A program made the position numbers and the translations under genes. The notes under the pieces are model-generated. The model was not told where the DNA came from. It made no database searches and saw only the letters and a list, made by a program, of their open reading frames with translations. Of a DNA stretch of 64,000 nt, positions 44,051 through 54,018 are shown piece after piece. Position 1 is the first letter of the stretch; each line of letters opens with the position of its first letter. This DNA is from JAEELC01 sp963605425 (GTDB taxonomy: Bacteria; Bacillota_I; Bacilli_A; Acholeplasmatales; Anaeroplasmataceae). The DNA lies in contig CAVCUQ010000005.1 in NCBI GenBank assembly GCA_963605425.1, forward strand, positions 1 to 64,000, given 5' to 3'.

Positions 44051-47000
44051 AGTTTATAGAAATGTAATGAGAATATTTACAATTTTATCAATCTTTATCT
44101 TATCATTTACCACTTTAAAGAAAGCAATTGTTTTAGCTGAAGGAACAGGTGAACCAACTAAGGTTGAATTTTTAGATAATAGAGAAAATCAAATTACTGA
44201 TTCAACTGTTACAATCAAGTCTGATTCAACTAAGGCTTACTTCTATGTAAAGATTTACGCTGAAAGCGGTAAATTTAATGTTTATCTTGAAACAAGTGAT
44301 GGTACATTACTTTCAAGTCAAAATGAATATACAGAGATTTCATCTAGTAGCATTTATGCAACTGGTGAAGTAGATACTGATAAAGGTTATGCACTTGTAA
44401 GTATTACTGTAGAAGTAGCTAAGAAAGTTAAAGATTATGTCCAAGTTGAAGACTGTCCTAACTACTTTTATGTAAGCTTAGTAAAAATTAATAATACTTC
44501 CTATAATAGAACACTTACTGTCAATTGTGAAAGTACATATATCTATGAAACTAAACAAAATGAAGTTGATAAAGGATATGTACTTAAGTTATATGAATCT
44601 ATTACAAGTCAAACTCTTATCAATGATTCAAAGAGAGTTGATAATGGTAGAAATAGTGTTACAAAATTAGATATTAATTTATCTAGTAGTTATAATGCAA
44701 AAAGCCAAGCTTTAATTGCAAATAAGTTTGCAAACTATTATGTTTCAACTGAAGGTAAACAAGCATGGGATAATAGCTTTAAGTATACATTAGGACTTGT
44801 TGAATACAACATGTATAGCGCTAATATTGCTAACCCTATTTATACAACAGCTTATATCACAAACACATGGTCAGGTTGGGATTCAGTAAAGCCAGGTAGA
44901 AATGCGGCATACGGAGACTCTTCTGATAATTGGAAATTAGATAATAATATTCTAACAAAGAATATCTTTGAAAAGAGTAACGGAACTCAAAACTGGCATG
45001 ATCATACCTTTGTAACTAAAGATGGATCAGGTTCTATATATTATTTTGCAGAAAGCTCACTTGGTAATACATATTATCAAATAGATAATTCTACTTTAAA
45101 TAATCCATATTTAACTATCACAAACTATAGTGGTGCTTACAATTATGCAAACTATATAGCTACTTGTGGAAACTATGAATATACTGACACTGACTGGAAG
45201 GGAATATCATACAAGGCAAGTATTGATACTAACCGTAAACTTGATATGAAATCATGGTCAGCTAAGTCATTTATAGCAGATACTACAGCCCCAACTGTTA
45301 GTGGAGCTTATCTTGTCAATTCAAACAAGAAGAAAAACTTTGCAAAAGGCGATAAGGTTCAAATTGCAGTTAGATTTAGTGAACCAGTTCAAGTACTTGA
45401 TACTAAGAACTTAAAGATTCAATTAACTACTAATAGTTATAATGCAAATATTAATCCGGTTCGTTTTGATTATAAATCAGGAAGCGGAACTTATACTTTA
45501 ATATTTGAAGCCGAATCTAGCAGTTACTCAAGTAAAGAAGTTAATATTACTTCAATCAGTTCTATTGATTTTATCAATGCAAATGGTGGAAGGGCTGATT
45601 CCCTTATTAGAGACTATTCATCTAGTCTTTATACAGGATTAAATAGTAAGAATAAGAATAGTCAAAATAATGCTTATTTAAAGAATGGTTATTATAGTGG
45701 TTATTCATATTCTACAAGTATTGAATATAATGTTGATACTAGAAGCCCTAAGGTTACAATTACTCCAAATACTAAGATTTTAAGTAAAGAAAAGGATATT
45801 AGTATTCAATTTGGTAACGTAGGAACTAATGCAACTTTCTATTATAAGTTAATTAAAGAAGCAGATCTTGCAGGTTATACAGATGAAGATTATGAAAAAG
45901 ATTTATCTGAACTAGATACAACAAGTGATCATATTATAAGTGATGGAAACAAAACTGGTAAGTATTATTTCTATTATAAGATTGTAACTTATTACGGAGT
46001 TGAAGTTTCTAATAAAGATGATCTTACAAACACTAATAAAAAAGAAGATTATGCTCTTTTATATGATAATTCTGCACCAGTTTTAACTGATGAAAATGGA
46101 AATGTTAAAGATATATTCTATCATCAAAATAGTAAAGATGATAATAATAATATAAAGAATGATTCTTATGATTTTACTGTTTATCTTAAAGATTTAGAAG
46201 AATCATATGTTGGCGGAAGTGGTAACTTTTGCCGTATTAAGAATATCTCATTTATATATTCAGAAAATGATTTTTCTTATAACTCTAATATTGGTTCGAT
46301 AAATTTATATAGTGATTCTAGTACTTCATATGCAAAGATTAAATGTGATAGCACTAATAAATACAAATATACATTTACTATTTCATATGATATGATATCT
46401 GACACATTAGTCGATAAATCTAGACTATATTCTACTTTATATGTAGGTATTGAAGTTGAAGATACTTCAGGTAATATTTATACTTATACAAATCAAAATT
46501 TTGCAAAAGCTACTCTAAAATTTGATTCACGTACTAAATTAGCAGGTATATTCTCTTATCCTGATGAAGAAAACAAAATTTATGGACTTGATGTTTATAA
46601 AAAAGGTTCAAGCGTTTCTTTTACTGCAGATAGCAGTGTAGATGTTACAGGTGGCACTTTTACTGCCTTGGTTTATAAAATCAGCTATTTATCTGATTCT
46701 AAGAAAACTCAAAGAGAACTTGTAAGTGATGATTCTAATGTTTACACATTTAGTTCTAGTGATAAAACAGCTACAATTAAATTTAATCAAAGTGGTTATT
46801 ATGAATATCAATTTGTATTAAATGATAAAGTATATTCTGAAGCAAATGAGATTTATATTGGATCAAGTATTGATAACAATGAAACTAGTGATAAAACATA
46901 TAATACTACTAATAGTGAAGTTGTGATTAATAATGTTTGGTCAACTAATTCACTAATGTATTATTACTATAATGATTCAAGAGTAATTACAGAACGTTAT

Positions 47001-50000
47001 AATGGTGTTGTTAACCCTCAAATGTTCTCATCTAAATCTTACTTACAACAATATATTAAATATTATGAATATCAAGATTTATCTTATGTTATTACTACAA
47101 GTCAAATAGCTACAAGCTTAAATGGTTCAGCTAGTAGTACTTATCAAAAGGCTACCGGTGAGACACGTACAGCTTCAACAAATGAAATCTGGATTCGTTA
47201 TAAAAAAGCAAGTTGGAATTATTCAAATTCCACTACTGAGTGGGTTTATTACTACTATGGTGAATATAATGGATCTAATGATTATATTAATGTTTTAAAT
47301 TTATCTCAAAATTTAAAGAATGCGATTAACTCTGTTGTTTCAACTATTGTATCTAAATGTTCTAATGTTAATCTTGTAACTGAAGAATATTTAAATAATG
47401 GTGTACCAACACTTGCGAAGAACCAAGTTCACCCTGATAAAGAAGAAGCTAAGACTAGTAAATCTGGTATTACTTTACAAAACGTAAACTTTGTTGGAGA
47501 TGCTGGAATTTATTCCTCTTACAAGACTATTAAAGATAATAATTTCTATTATTTTTCTAATTATAAGTTTGTATATACTCCATATACTAAATTCTATTAT
47601 GCAAATGTAGTAGAAGGTAATAATTTCGTATTTACAAAAGATGACTTACAATCTCTTGATGTTACTGGTGATAAAACTTTAAATCATATTCTTGAAAGTG
47701 GTACATATGTACTCATTGAAGTTGATGAAAATGGTATTTCAAAAACTTTCATGTATATTGTTAACTATAAAGACGCACCAGGCTTAAATATTTCTTATTC
47801 ATCTAAAACAACAACTGATGAGGAATTAACATTAAGTTATGCAAATAACGGTGAAAGATTTAACGCAACTAGTTTTGCAATAAAATCATTAGGTGATTCA
47901 GTTGATGATTATGCTTATGTAAGAGTTTCTACAAGAAATAGTGTTACAACTTATTATTCAACTGATTTTAAAGATGGTGAAATAGAAAAAGATCCTGTCT
48001 TACTTAAAGATGGTACTTATACAATCTTTGTATCAGATAGATTTGGTAATTCATATTCATTCACTGTCTCAGTTAATAGTAGTGACATTAAATATACATT
48101 CAATACGTATGATTCTGAATATGTAAGATTTACATGTGAATTAGAAGAAGATGATGTATTTAGCTTTAGTATTTCTTTAAATGGTGAAGTAATTACTAAT
48201 CAATATCAAAAATCTATTAAATTAACTAAATCAGGAACATATATCCTTGCCTTAAATGATATCTATGGTAACTCAGTTAATGAAACTGTAGTACTTGAAA
48301 GAAAGAATCCAGAGGTTTCATGGTGGTATGTTTCAGGAAACTCTTATGAGAAATTTGATGAGACTAGTACAACAGGAGCTATCATTGATAAGATTTCTAC
48401 ATCAAGTTATGAAATCTATACATCTAGCCGTGTTCAATTCCAATATACTGGTGACTATTCATATCAATTCTCTGATGGTGTAAATTACACACAATCTAGT
48501 TATTGGGGAAGCCAAAGAGTAACTATCACTAGTGAAGAATATTTTACAGTAAAGATTTATTATACTGATTATGAGGAAGCTCAAGTCACTTATACAGTTA
48601 TCTTTGATAAAGAAGCAGCTGATATTAAAGCTAGTGTTAATACAAACGAATATACTTATAAAGACTTAGAGAAGATATCAATAGGAGATTATAAGATTGA
48701 TGATATCGGTTTTGATATTAAATCAACTGATTCATTTGGTATCTTAAATAATGGTCAAATTTTTTCTAAGAATATTAATTTAAATGTTACTGATGATTCT
48801 GGTATTAAAGCTTTAACTATTACTTTAAATGGTAATGCTTTAACTTTAAGCGAAGAAATTCAAACTAAGATCTTAAATAAAGATAAGAGTATTAGTTTAA
48901 TTCTAACTGAAATTGGTAAATATCAAATAACTGCGGTTGATAGACTTGGTAATGAATCTACATTTGCATTTGAAAATGTAGAACCTAACTATTTTGGTCT
49001 TCATCTTGATGATAATAAAGTAACATTAAATACTAACCCTGAAGAAGCTTTAGAAAAGTCTAGTTATGGTCATGCATCAATTGTTTATTCATTTAATGAA
49101 ATTGAACAAATAGTATATCTAATTGATGGAACATATTTTACTATTATTGTTAGAGACAATGCATTATATGTGCAATATCTAGGTAATGATGAACATGAAA
49201 ACTATGGATTAATTGAAAAAACATTAATTAATGATATTACTACAAGTAGTGAATACACTGAACTTGATGTAGTTTCAATAGATGGAATTAAGTTATCATA
49301 TAGAAAACTTGATGGTTCATTCTACTTTATGATTACCGCGTTAAACAGTAATGTTCATAATGTAGTTTCAAGAACAATCTCTGACTATTCATATGTACCT
49401 TTCTACAATAAGGTTGAATTATGTGGAAAATTATCTAGTCTTGACTTTGTTAATAGTGATAATAAAGCTGTTAATGTAAATGCTCTAAATGGTTATACTA
49501 ATTTAGAATTTACAATTAGAAAATCAACTCTTGATTCTGACATCACAAAGATTGAATATGCCGAAAATTCAACTAACAACTTTGATAATATTACTTTAAA
49601 AGAATTAGATTTAACTAGTGAATTTACATATTACGGTACTGATGATGGTTACTTTAAGTTTAAAGCAACTAATAAATATGGTATGGTTACATCTTATATT
49701 ATTAGAGTATTTAGACAATTACTTATCGAAGTGGATGCTAAATATAGTGATAATACTAAAATATCTTATATTCATGATGGAAGTAGTAGTTATTTCTCAA
49801 ACAATAAGGTAGTAATTAGATCATTTGATTCTGATAGTAAGTTTACTATTGAAAAAGAATCAGAAGAAGTTAAATTTGATGTTACAAGAACTGATGATTA
49901 TGCAGAAGTTACTATTTCAGGTAATGGCGTATATTTAGTTACAATCGTTGATAATGCAAATAACACAAGAATATTTAACGTAACAATATCAGATGATAGC

Positions 50001-51611
50001 TTTAACGTTACAAATGATATTTTCAAAGGATTAAGCAAAGATGCGCTTAAGGAATTATATTCTAAAGATTTAGTTTCTATTGATAAGTCTTTATTTGATA
50101 CATATCAAATATATAGAGTAGAAATGGCTTATAAAGATGATGATTACTTAGTATATTATGATAATATCTCTCAAGAAAAGATTACTAATATTTCTCTTAC
50201 AGATTTAGTTGGTTCTCTTGGAGATGGTGTATATAAGATTCGCTTTAGAAATATATGTGGTACTGAATGCTTAAAAGAAATTCATTATTCAGGAACATCT
50301 ACTTTAAATGTAGAAAGAATGACTAGAAGTGATTTTGAATATAGTGCTTTAGATATTAATAAAATAGATGAAGGTGCTTATTCAAATAACTTAGTTCGCT
50401 TTAAGTCAACAGCTAAAACATATGATTTTAAGATCGATGGTAATAAGGTTGATTGTCCTTATGAATTATCATTCCCTAAGACTACTGCAAGTGGTACTTA
50501 TACTTATTCAGCTTCTTATGTTGATGAATATGGATTTAAGTATGAATTTACTGTTTACTTAATTAGACAAAATGTAAATTATACATTATCTAAGGAACCT
50601 ACTTCAATTAATGGAGTAAATACTGTAAATAGTAATTTCTATATTACATTTGATAGTGATTCTTATTCAGGTGATTATATCTTAGATAATTCAGCTATTT
50701 ATACTTATAATAATAAAGACTTATTAACTAAAGATGGTACTTATTCATTTAATATAAGCGATAAAGCTGGTAATGTTACATCATTTACTATTAAGAAGGA
50801 TACAATTGTAGAGTTTACTGCATATGAATCCCAAACAAATAACACTGTGTATAATGGTTCTGTTTCAAATAACGGAAATGTTGTTATAAGCGGTGCTCAA
50901 GGTGAATATGTAAAAGTTGTGAAAGCATGGCTTAATTCGGTTGAAAGAGATGTTTCATCAAGCTATAATGATAATGGAAAGTGGGAACTATTAATTGAGG
51001 ACTTAGTAGGTAATCAAACTTACTTTATGTTCTATATTTATACTCACACTATCTCAAGATTAGCTTACTCTACACCTTACAATTATAAGTTTAAGACTAT
51101 TCTTTACACAGATTTATCTGGTAATGCATCTAACTATATTGATAAGGTTATAGATAACACATATTATGATTCAATAACATTTGAAGAAAATGGTGAATAT
51201 TATGTTGAAATGTTATCTAGTGCAACTAATCAAATTATCACATTTGAAATTAGTATTTCTAATTTAACTCCTGATGTTAAACTTGTTGGTGTTGAAAACG
51301 ATGGTTCTACGAACAAAGACGTTACACTAACTGGTTATAAATTAGGTGATATCATTAGAATTTATAAAGACGGTACATTAACAAACACTATAACTGTTAT
51401 TTCAGCAACTCAAGCTAGCCCTGTCATCAGTGAAAAGGGTGAGTACACTGTTGAAATTACTAATGAGGAAGGTAATGTAACTACACTACATTTTAGAAGA
51501 CAATATACTGCGAATGCAGCTAGCTCAACTGTTATAGTTGTTGTGCTTTCAGTTATTGCCGTTGTATTATTTATTGGTCTATTCTCTAGAAAAAGAGAAA
51601 AGATAGATTAG
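44043..51611 (+). CDS. Giant membrane-anchored surface protein inside T4SS operon
   Basis: About 2,522 residues. The ATG at 44043 follows AGAAGGTGA. A GTG at 44034 would add three residues. A signal peptide (about residues 1-32, IFTILSIFILSFTTLKKAIVLAEG) and a C-terminal helix with KREK tail (SSTVIVVVLSVIAVVLFIGLF) show it is exported and membrane-anchored. The exterior is beta-rich. From about residue 900 to the end a motif of the type G-x-Y-x-I-x-x-x-D-x-x-GN recurs at roughly 70-120-residue intervals (for example DGTYTIFVSDRFGN, GKYQITAVDRLGN, DGTYSFNISDKAGN, KGEYTVEITNEEGN). This indicates a chain of Ig-like domains. It lies between the virD4-like and pilin-like genes, so it is probably the adhesive exterior component. 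Confidence 0.85.
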   Translation: MNRVYRNVMRIFTILSIFILSFTTLKKAIVLAEGTGEPTKVEFLDNRENQITDSTVTIKSDSTKAYFYVKIYAESGKFNVYLETSDGTLLSSQNEYTEISSSSIYATGEVDTDKGYALVSITVEVAKKVKDYVQVEDCPNYFYVSLVKINNTSYNRTLTVNCESTYIYETKQNEVDKGYVLKLYESITSQTLINDSKRVDNGRNSVTKLDINLSSSYNAKSQALIANKFANYYVSTEGKQAWDNSFKYTLGLVEYNMYSANIANPIYTTAYITNTWSGWDSVKPGRNAAYGDSSDNWKLDNNILTKNIFEKSNGTQNWHDHTFVTKDGSGSIYYFAESSLGNTYYQIDNSTLNNPYLTITNYSGAYNYANYIATCGNYEYTDTDWKGISYKASIDTNRKLDMKSWSAKSFIADTTAPTVSGAYLVNSNKKKNFAKGDKVQIAVRFSEPVQVLDTKNLKIQLTTNSYNANINPVRFDYKSGSGTYTLIFEAESSSYSSKEVNITSISSIDFINANGGRADSLIRDYSSSLYTGLNSKNKNSQNNAYLKNGYYSGYSYSTSIEYNVDTRSPKVTITPNTKILSKEKDISIQFGNVGTNATFYYKLIKEADLAGYTDEDYEKDLSELDTTSDHIISDGNKTGKYYFYYKIVTYYGVEVSNKDDLTNTNKKEDYALLYDNSAPVLTDENGNVKDIFYHQNSKDDNNNIKNDSYDFTVYLKDLEESYVGGSGNFCRIKNISFIYSENDFSYNSNIGSINLYSDSSTSYAKIKCDSTNKYKYTFTISYDMISDTLVDKSRLYSTLYVGIEVEDTSGNIYTYTNQNFAKATLKFDSRTKLAGIFSYPDEENKIYGLDVYKKGSSVSFTADSSVDVTGGTFTALVYKISYLSDSKKTQRELVSDDSNVYTFSSSDKTATIKFNQSGYYEYQFVLNDKVYSEANEIYIGSSIDNNETSDKTYNTTNSEVVINNVWSTNSLMYYYYNDSRVITERYNGVVNPQMFSSKSYLQQYIKYYEYQDLSYVITTSQIATSLNGSASSTYQKATGETRTASTNEIWIRYKKASWNYSNSTTEWVYYYYGEYNGSNDYINVLNLSQNLKNAINSVVSTIVSKCSNVNLVTEEYLNNGVPTLAKNQVHPDKEEAKTSKSGITLQNVNFVGDAGIYSSYKTIKDNNFYYFSNYKFVYTPYTKFYYANVVEGNNFVFTKDDLQSLDVTGDKTLNHILESGTYVLIEVDENGISKTFMYIVNYKDAPGLNISYSSKTTTDEELTLSYANNGERFNATSFAIKSLGDSVDDYAYVRVSTRNSVTTYYSTDFKDGEIEKDPVLLKDGTYTIFVSDRFGNSYSFTVSVNSSDIKYTFNTYDSEYVRFTCELEEDDVFSFSISLNGEVITNQYQKSIKLTKSGTYILALNDIYGNSVNETVVLERKNPEVSWWYVSGNSYEKFDETSTTGAIIDKISTSSYEIYTSSRVQFQYTGDYSYQFSDGVNYTQSSYWGSQRVTITSEEYFTVKIYYTDYEEAQVTYTVIFDKEAADIKASVNTNEYTYKDLEKISIGDYKIDDIGFDIKSTDSFGILNNGQIFSKNINLNVTDDSGIKALTITLNGNALTLSEEIQTKILNKDKSISLILTEIGKYQITAVDRLGNESTFAFENVEPNYFGLHLDDNKVTLNTNPEEALEKSSYGHASIVYSFNEIEQIVYLIDGTYFTIIVRDNALYVQYLGNDEHENYGLIEKTLINDITTSSEYTELDVVSIDGIKLSYRKLDGSFYFMITALNSNVHNVVSRTISDYSYVPFYNKVELCGKLSSLDFVNSDNKAVNVNALNGYTNLEFTIRKSTLDSDITKIEYAENSTNNFDNITLKELDLTSEFTYYGTDDGYFKFKATNKYGMVTSYIIRVFRQLLIEVDAKYSDNTKISYIHDGSSSYFSNNKVVIRSFDSDSKFTIEKESEEVKFDVTRTDDYAEVTISGNGVYLVTIVDNANNTRIFNVTISDDSFNVTNDIFKGLSKDALKELYSKDLVSIDKSLFDTYQIYRVEMAYKDDDYLVYYDNISQEKITNISLTDLVGSLGDGVYKIRFRNICGTECLKEIHYSGTSTLNVERMTRSDFEYSALDINKIDEGAYSNNLVRFKSTAKTYDFKIDGNKVDCPYELSFPKTTASGTYTYSASYVDEYGFKYEFTVYLIRQNVNYTLSKEPTSINGVNTVNSNFYITFDSDSYSGDYILDNSAIYTYNNKDLLTKDGTYSFNISDKAGNVTSFTIKKDTIVEFTAYESQTNNTVYNGSVSNNGNVVISGAQGEYVKVVKAWLNSVERDVSSSYNDNGKWELLIEDLVGNQTYFMFYIYTHTISRLAYSTPYNYKFKTILYTDLSGNASNYIDKVIDNTYYDSITFEENGEYYVEMLSSATNQIITFEISISNLTPDVKLVGVENDGSTNKDVTLTGYKLGDIIRIYKDGTLTNTITVISATQASPVISEKGEYTVEITNEEGNVTTLHFRRQYTANAASSTVIVVVLSVIAVVLFIGLFSRKREKID

Positions 51612-51635
51612 ATATGGTGAGGGAGGAATTTAAAA

Positions 51636-51944
51636 ATGTTAAACACTATATTAGCTACATCAATCAGTCAAAATGATTTAGACAGAGTCGTTGAACCAAT
51701 TTTATCATTCTGTAAGGTATTAATTCCAACTATGCTTACAGTTGTTGGTACTGTTGGTGCAATTTGGGTAATCTTACTATGCGTTAAGTTCTCAAGAGCA
51801 GATGATCCACAAGAACATGATAAAGCTAAAAAGGCTTTAAAAAATGCAATTGTTGGTTTCGTATTAATTTTCATTCTATTAATCATGTTAAATGTTGGTG
51901 TTGAAGTTTTCACAGCTTGGTGGAAATCTTACCAAACAGCTTAG
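51636..51944 (+). CDS. VirB2/TrbC-like two-helix pilin subunit
   Basis: A 102-residue protein with two hydrophobic helices (about residues 25-50 and 68-92) joined by a short charged loop (KFSRADDPQEHDKAKKALKNA). This is the standard layout of VirB2/TrbC family subunits and their Gram-positive relatives. The N-terminus is short and lacks a clear cleavable signal. GAGGGAGGA gives it a stronger ribosome binding site than its neighbours, fitting a multi-copy subunit. It is 24 nt downstream of the giant surface protein gene and 8 nt upstream of a lipoprotein gene. Confidence 0.78.
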   Translation: MLNTILATSISQNDLDRVVEPILSFCKVLIPTMLTVVGTVGAIWVILLCVKFSRADDPQEHDKAKKALKNAIVGFVLIFILLIMLNVGVEVFTAWWKSYQTA

Positions 51945-51952
51945 GATTATAA

Positions 51953-52609
51953 ATGTTTAAAAATTATATAAGAATAGTATTAGGCCTTGCCTTAAGTCTT
52001 TTCTTATTTTGCTTATGTTCTTGCTTCGATCTTGGTTCATATAATGAAGGTTATACAACTCAAGACGGAACTAAACAGTGGAAAACTGATTACTACGACT
52101 ATTTTCCAAATGTAATTATTTATAAAGATTTTAAAGCAACTTCATATAATATGAATTTATTCTATAACGAGGCTTCTTATAGTTCTAATCCTATCAGTGA
52201 AAATTGTCCGATAGAAGAAGATGCTTACGAAGCTATCGTTATACCAGTTGCAAAAGATCTAGTTATTGGTGAATTTAGATTCTTTATTGAATCTAGCAAA
52301 AGTTGTGTATTAAACACTAGTTTCTATGTTTCTGACAGTGATATTACTATCTCATCTCAGGGTGATGATAGTAGTACTACTTCAGAAAACACTAAAAAAC
52401 AATATATTGTTAATGGAAATCCTAGTAAATACACCATTACTTCTAGCAATAAATTTTCAGATACTAATGTTAAATTTTTATCTCAAGCAGATAAAACTGT
52501 AACTAAGGGTAAATATTTGATTTTCTTATTTGAAAATAATATTAGCGAGAACGATGAAAAATGTAATTTTAGATTTACTAATGTTCTAATTAGTAATGTA
52601 TCTAAGTAA
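51953..52609 (+). CDS. Lipoprotein in T4SS operon
   Basis: A 218-residue lipoprotein. The signal is about residues 1-23 with lipobox LCSC (Cys24). The mature part has beta-like alternation and a Ser/Thr-rich linker near residues 140-150 (QGDDSSTTSENTKK), with no recognised domain. It starts 8 nt after the pilin gene and ends 12 nt before the VirB6-like gene. No close ribosome binding site is visible, so translation may depend on coupling. It may form the membrane-surface part of the channel (role analogous to VirB7 or VirB8), which is inference. Confidence 0.7.
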   Translation: MFKNYIRIVLGLALSLFLFCLCSCFDLGSYNEGYTTQDGTKQWKTDYYDYFPNVIIYKDFKATSYNMNLFYNEASYSSNPISENCPIEEDAYEAIVIPVAKDLVIGEFRFFIESSKSCVLNTSFYVSDSDITISSQGDDSSTTSENTKKQYIVNGNPSKYTITSSNKFSDTNVKFLSQADKTVTKGKYLIFLFENNISENDEKCNFRFTNVLISNVSK

Positions 52610-52621
52610 AGGAGTGATAAT

Positions 52622-54007
52622 ATGTTCGATTGGTTTTGGAACTTCTTATATTCTATTTCAAAGAATATCTATAGAATTATAGATGGTCTGATGAATGTTG
52701 CAAACATGATGTGCGGTATTGATCCTATCACTATAAATCAAGAAGAAACTGATTTAATTTCATATTTATTCAATTCAAATAACGTGCAGTTTGCATTTAA
52801 AGCAACAGCTATAATTGGTTTTATTCTTGTAATATTACTATCGGTTATTGCAATTATTAGAACTGCAGTTAAAGAGAAGGTTGAAGATACTCCTGGTCAA
52901 ATTTGTATCAAAGCATTTAAGGCAATTATTACTTTTATGTTTGTACCATTTTTGATGATTGTTATTGTAAATTTATGTAATGTATTCATGATTGCCTTAT
53001 ATAAAGCCACTCTTGCAGGAAATACAACATTAGGTGACTTTATGTTTGTATCATTTGCCCAAGATTCTGATTATGAGGCCGCAAACAATCTAGTTAAAGC
53101 ATTCCCTAATACACAAGTATGGCTTAATACTGATACTGTAAGATCATATATAGATATAACTGAGTACAATTATTTCTTTTCATGGCTTGCAGGTGTTGCA
53201 ATTTTAGTTAATATTGCATGGAGCTTATTACTATTTGTAGATAGAGCTATTTCCCTTGTTATTCTTTATATCTTATCTCCTTTATCTATAGCTTCAACAG
53301 TTGTAGATGGTGGGGCTAGATTTAAGATGTGGAGAGACCAAACTTTGACTAAGTTTGCAGTAGGTTATGGTACTATTATTGGACTTAATGTTTATTTACT
53401 TGTAATTAATGCGATTATCGGAGTTACATTCTTTGAAAATCAATGGCTTAATATGCTTGTAAAGATCCTATTTATTGTTGGCGGAGCTCTTTCAATGAAG
53501 AAGGCTATGGCTCTAGTTGGAAACCTTGTAACTCAAGGTGGTGGTTCTCAAGAATTAAGAGAGCAAGCTATGGGACGTGGTGCTTTAATGAAGAGTTTAG
53601 GTGGATTTGGTTCTGGAGTTTTATCTGCCGGATTTGGCGGAATGAAGGCTGCCTTACACCCAGCAGCTACAGCTAGAAATGTAGGTAGTGCTATTGCAAA
53701 TAAATTCGGATTTGGCTCTTCAGGTGGTCAAAGCGAAGGAAACAAACAACTTGAGGCTCAAAATAAAACTAATGAATTATTATCTAGCCTATTAAATGGT
53801 AACCATAATAATGCATCAGGTATTGGCGGAGGTTCAAACGCTGTTAAGAATGCTATCCAAAATAGCTCATCTAATGGCGGAGGAAGCGCTAATAATAACA
53901 TTGTTAATTCAAACAATGATTTAAATGAAAAGACAAGCCAAGCTATAACTAATTCAAAACTTGATTCTAATGATAAAGCAAATCAATCAAACCAAAATAA
54001 GAAGTAA
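52622..54007 (+). CDS. VirB6/TrbL-like polytopic channel protein
   Basis: A 461-residue polytopic membrane protein with about five to six hydrophobic segments between residues 60 and 305 (including TAIIGFILVILLSVIAIIRT, ITFMFVPFLMIVIVNLCNVFMIALY, IAWSLLLFVDRAISLVILYILSPLSIAS). The conserved RAISLVILYILSPL stretch resembles TrbL/VirB6 proteins of Gram-positive conjugation systems. The C-terminal 150 residues are a soluble, Gly/Ala- then Asn/Ser-rich low-complexity tail. AAGGAG precedes the ATG. It is followed 11 nt later by the VirB4 gene. Confidence 0.82.
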   Translation: MFDWFWNFLYSISKNIYRIIDGLMNVANMMCGIDPITINQEETDLISYLFNSNNVQFAFKATAIIGFILVILLSVIAIIRTAVKEKVEDTPGQICIKAFKAIITFMFVPFLMIVIVNLCNVFMIALYKATLAGNTTLGDFMFVSFAQDSDYEAANNLVKAFPNTQVWLNTDTVRSYIDITEYNYFFSWLAGVAILVNIAWSLLLFVDRAISLVILYILSPLSIASTVVDGGARFKMWRDQTLTKFAVGYGTIIGLNVYLLVINAIIGVTFFENQWLNMLVKILFIVGGALSMKKAMALVGNLVTQGGGSQELREQAMGRGALMKSLGGFGSGVLSAGFGGMKAALHPAATARNVGSAIANKFGFGSSGGQSEGNKQLEAQNKTNELLSSLLNGNHNNASGIGGGSNAVKNAIQNSSSNGGGSANNNIVNSNNDLNEKTSQAITNSKLDSNDKANQSNQNKK

Positions 54008-54018
54008 GGAGATAAAAT

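Noticed and set aside
51668..51913. Minus-strand 81-codon ORF opposite the pilin gene
   Set aside because: The plus-strand ORF has a strong ribosome binding site and a clear two-helix pilin layout in an operon. The reverse frame is a shadow.
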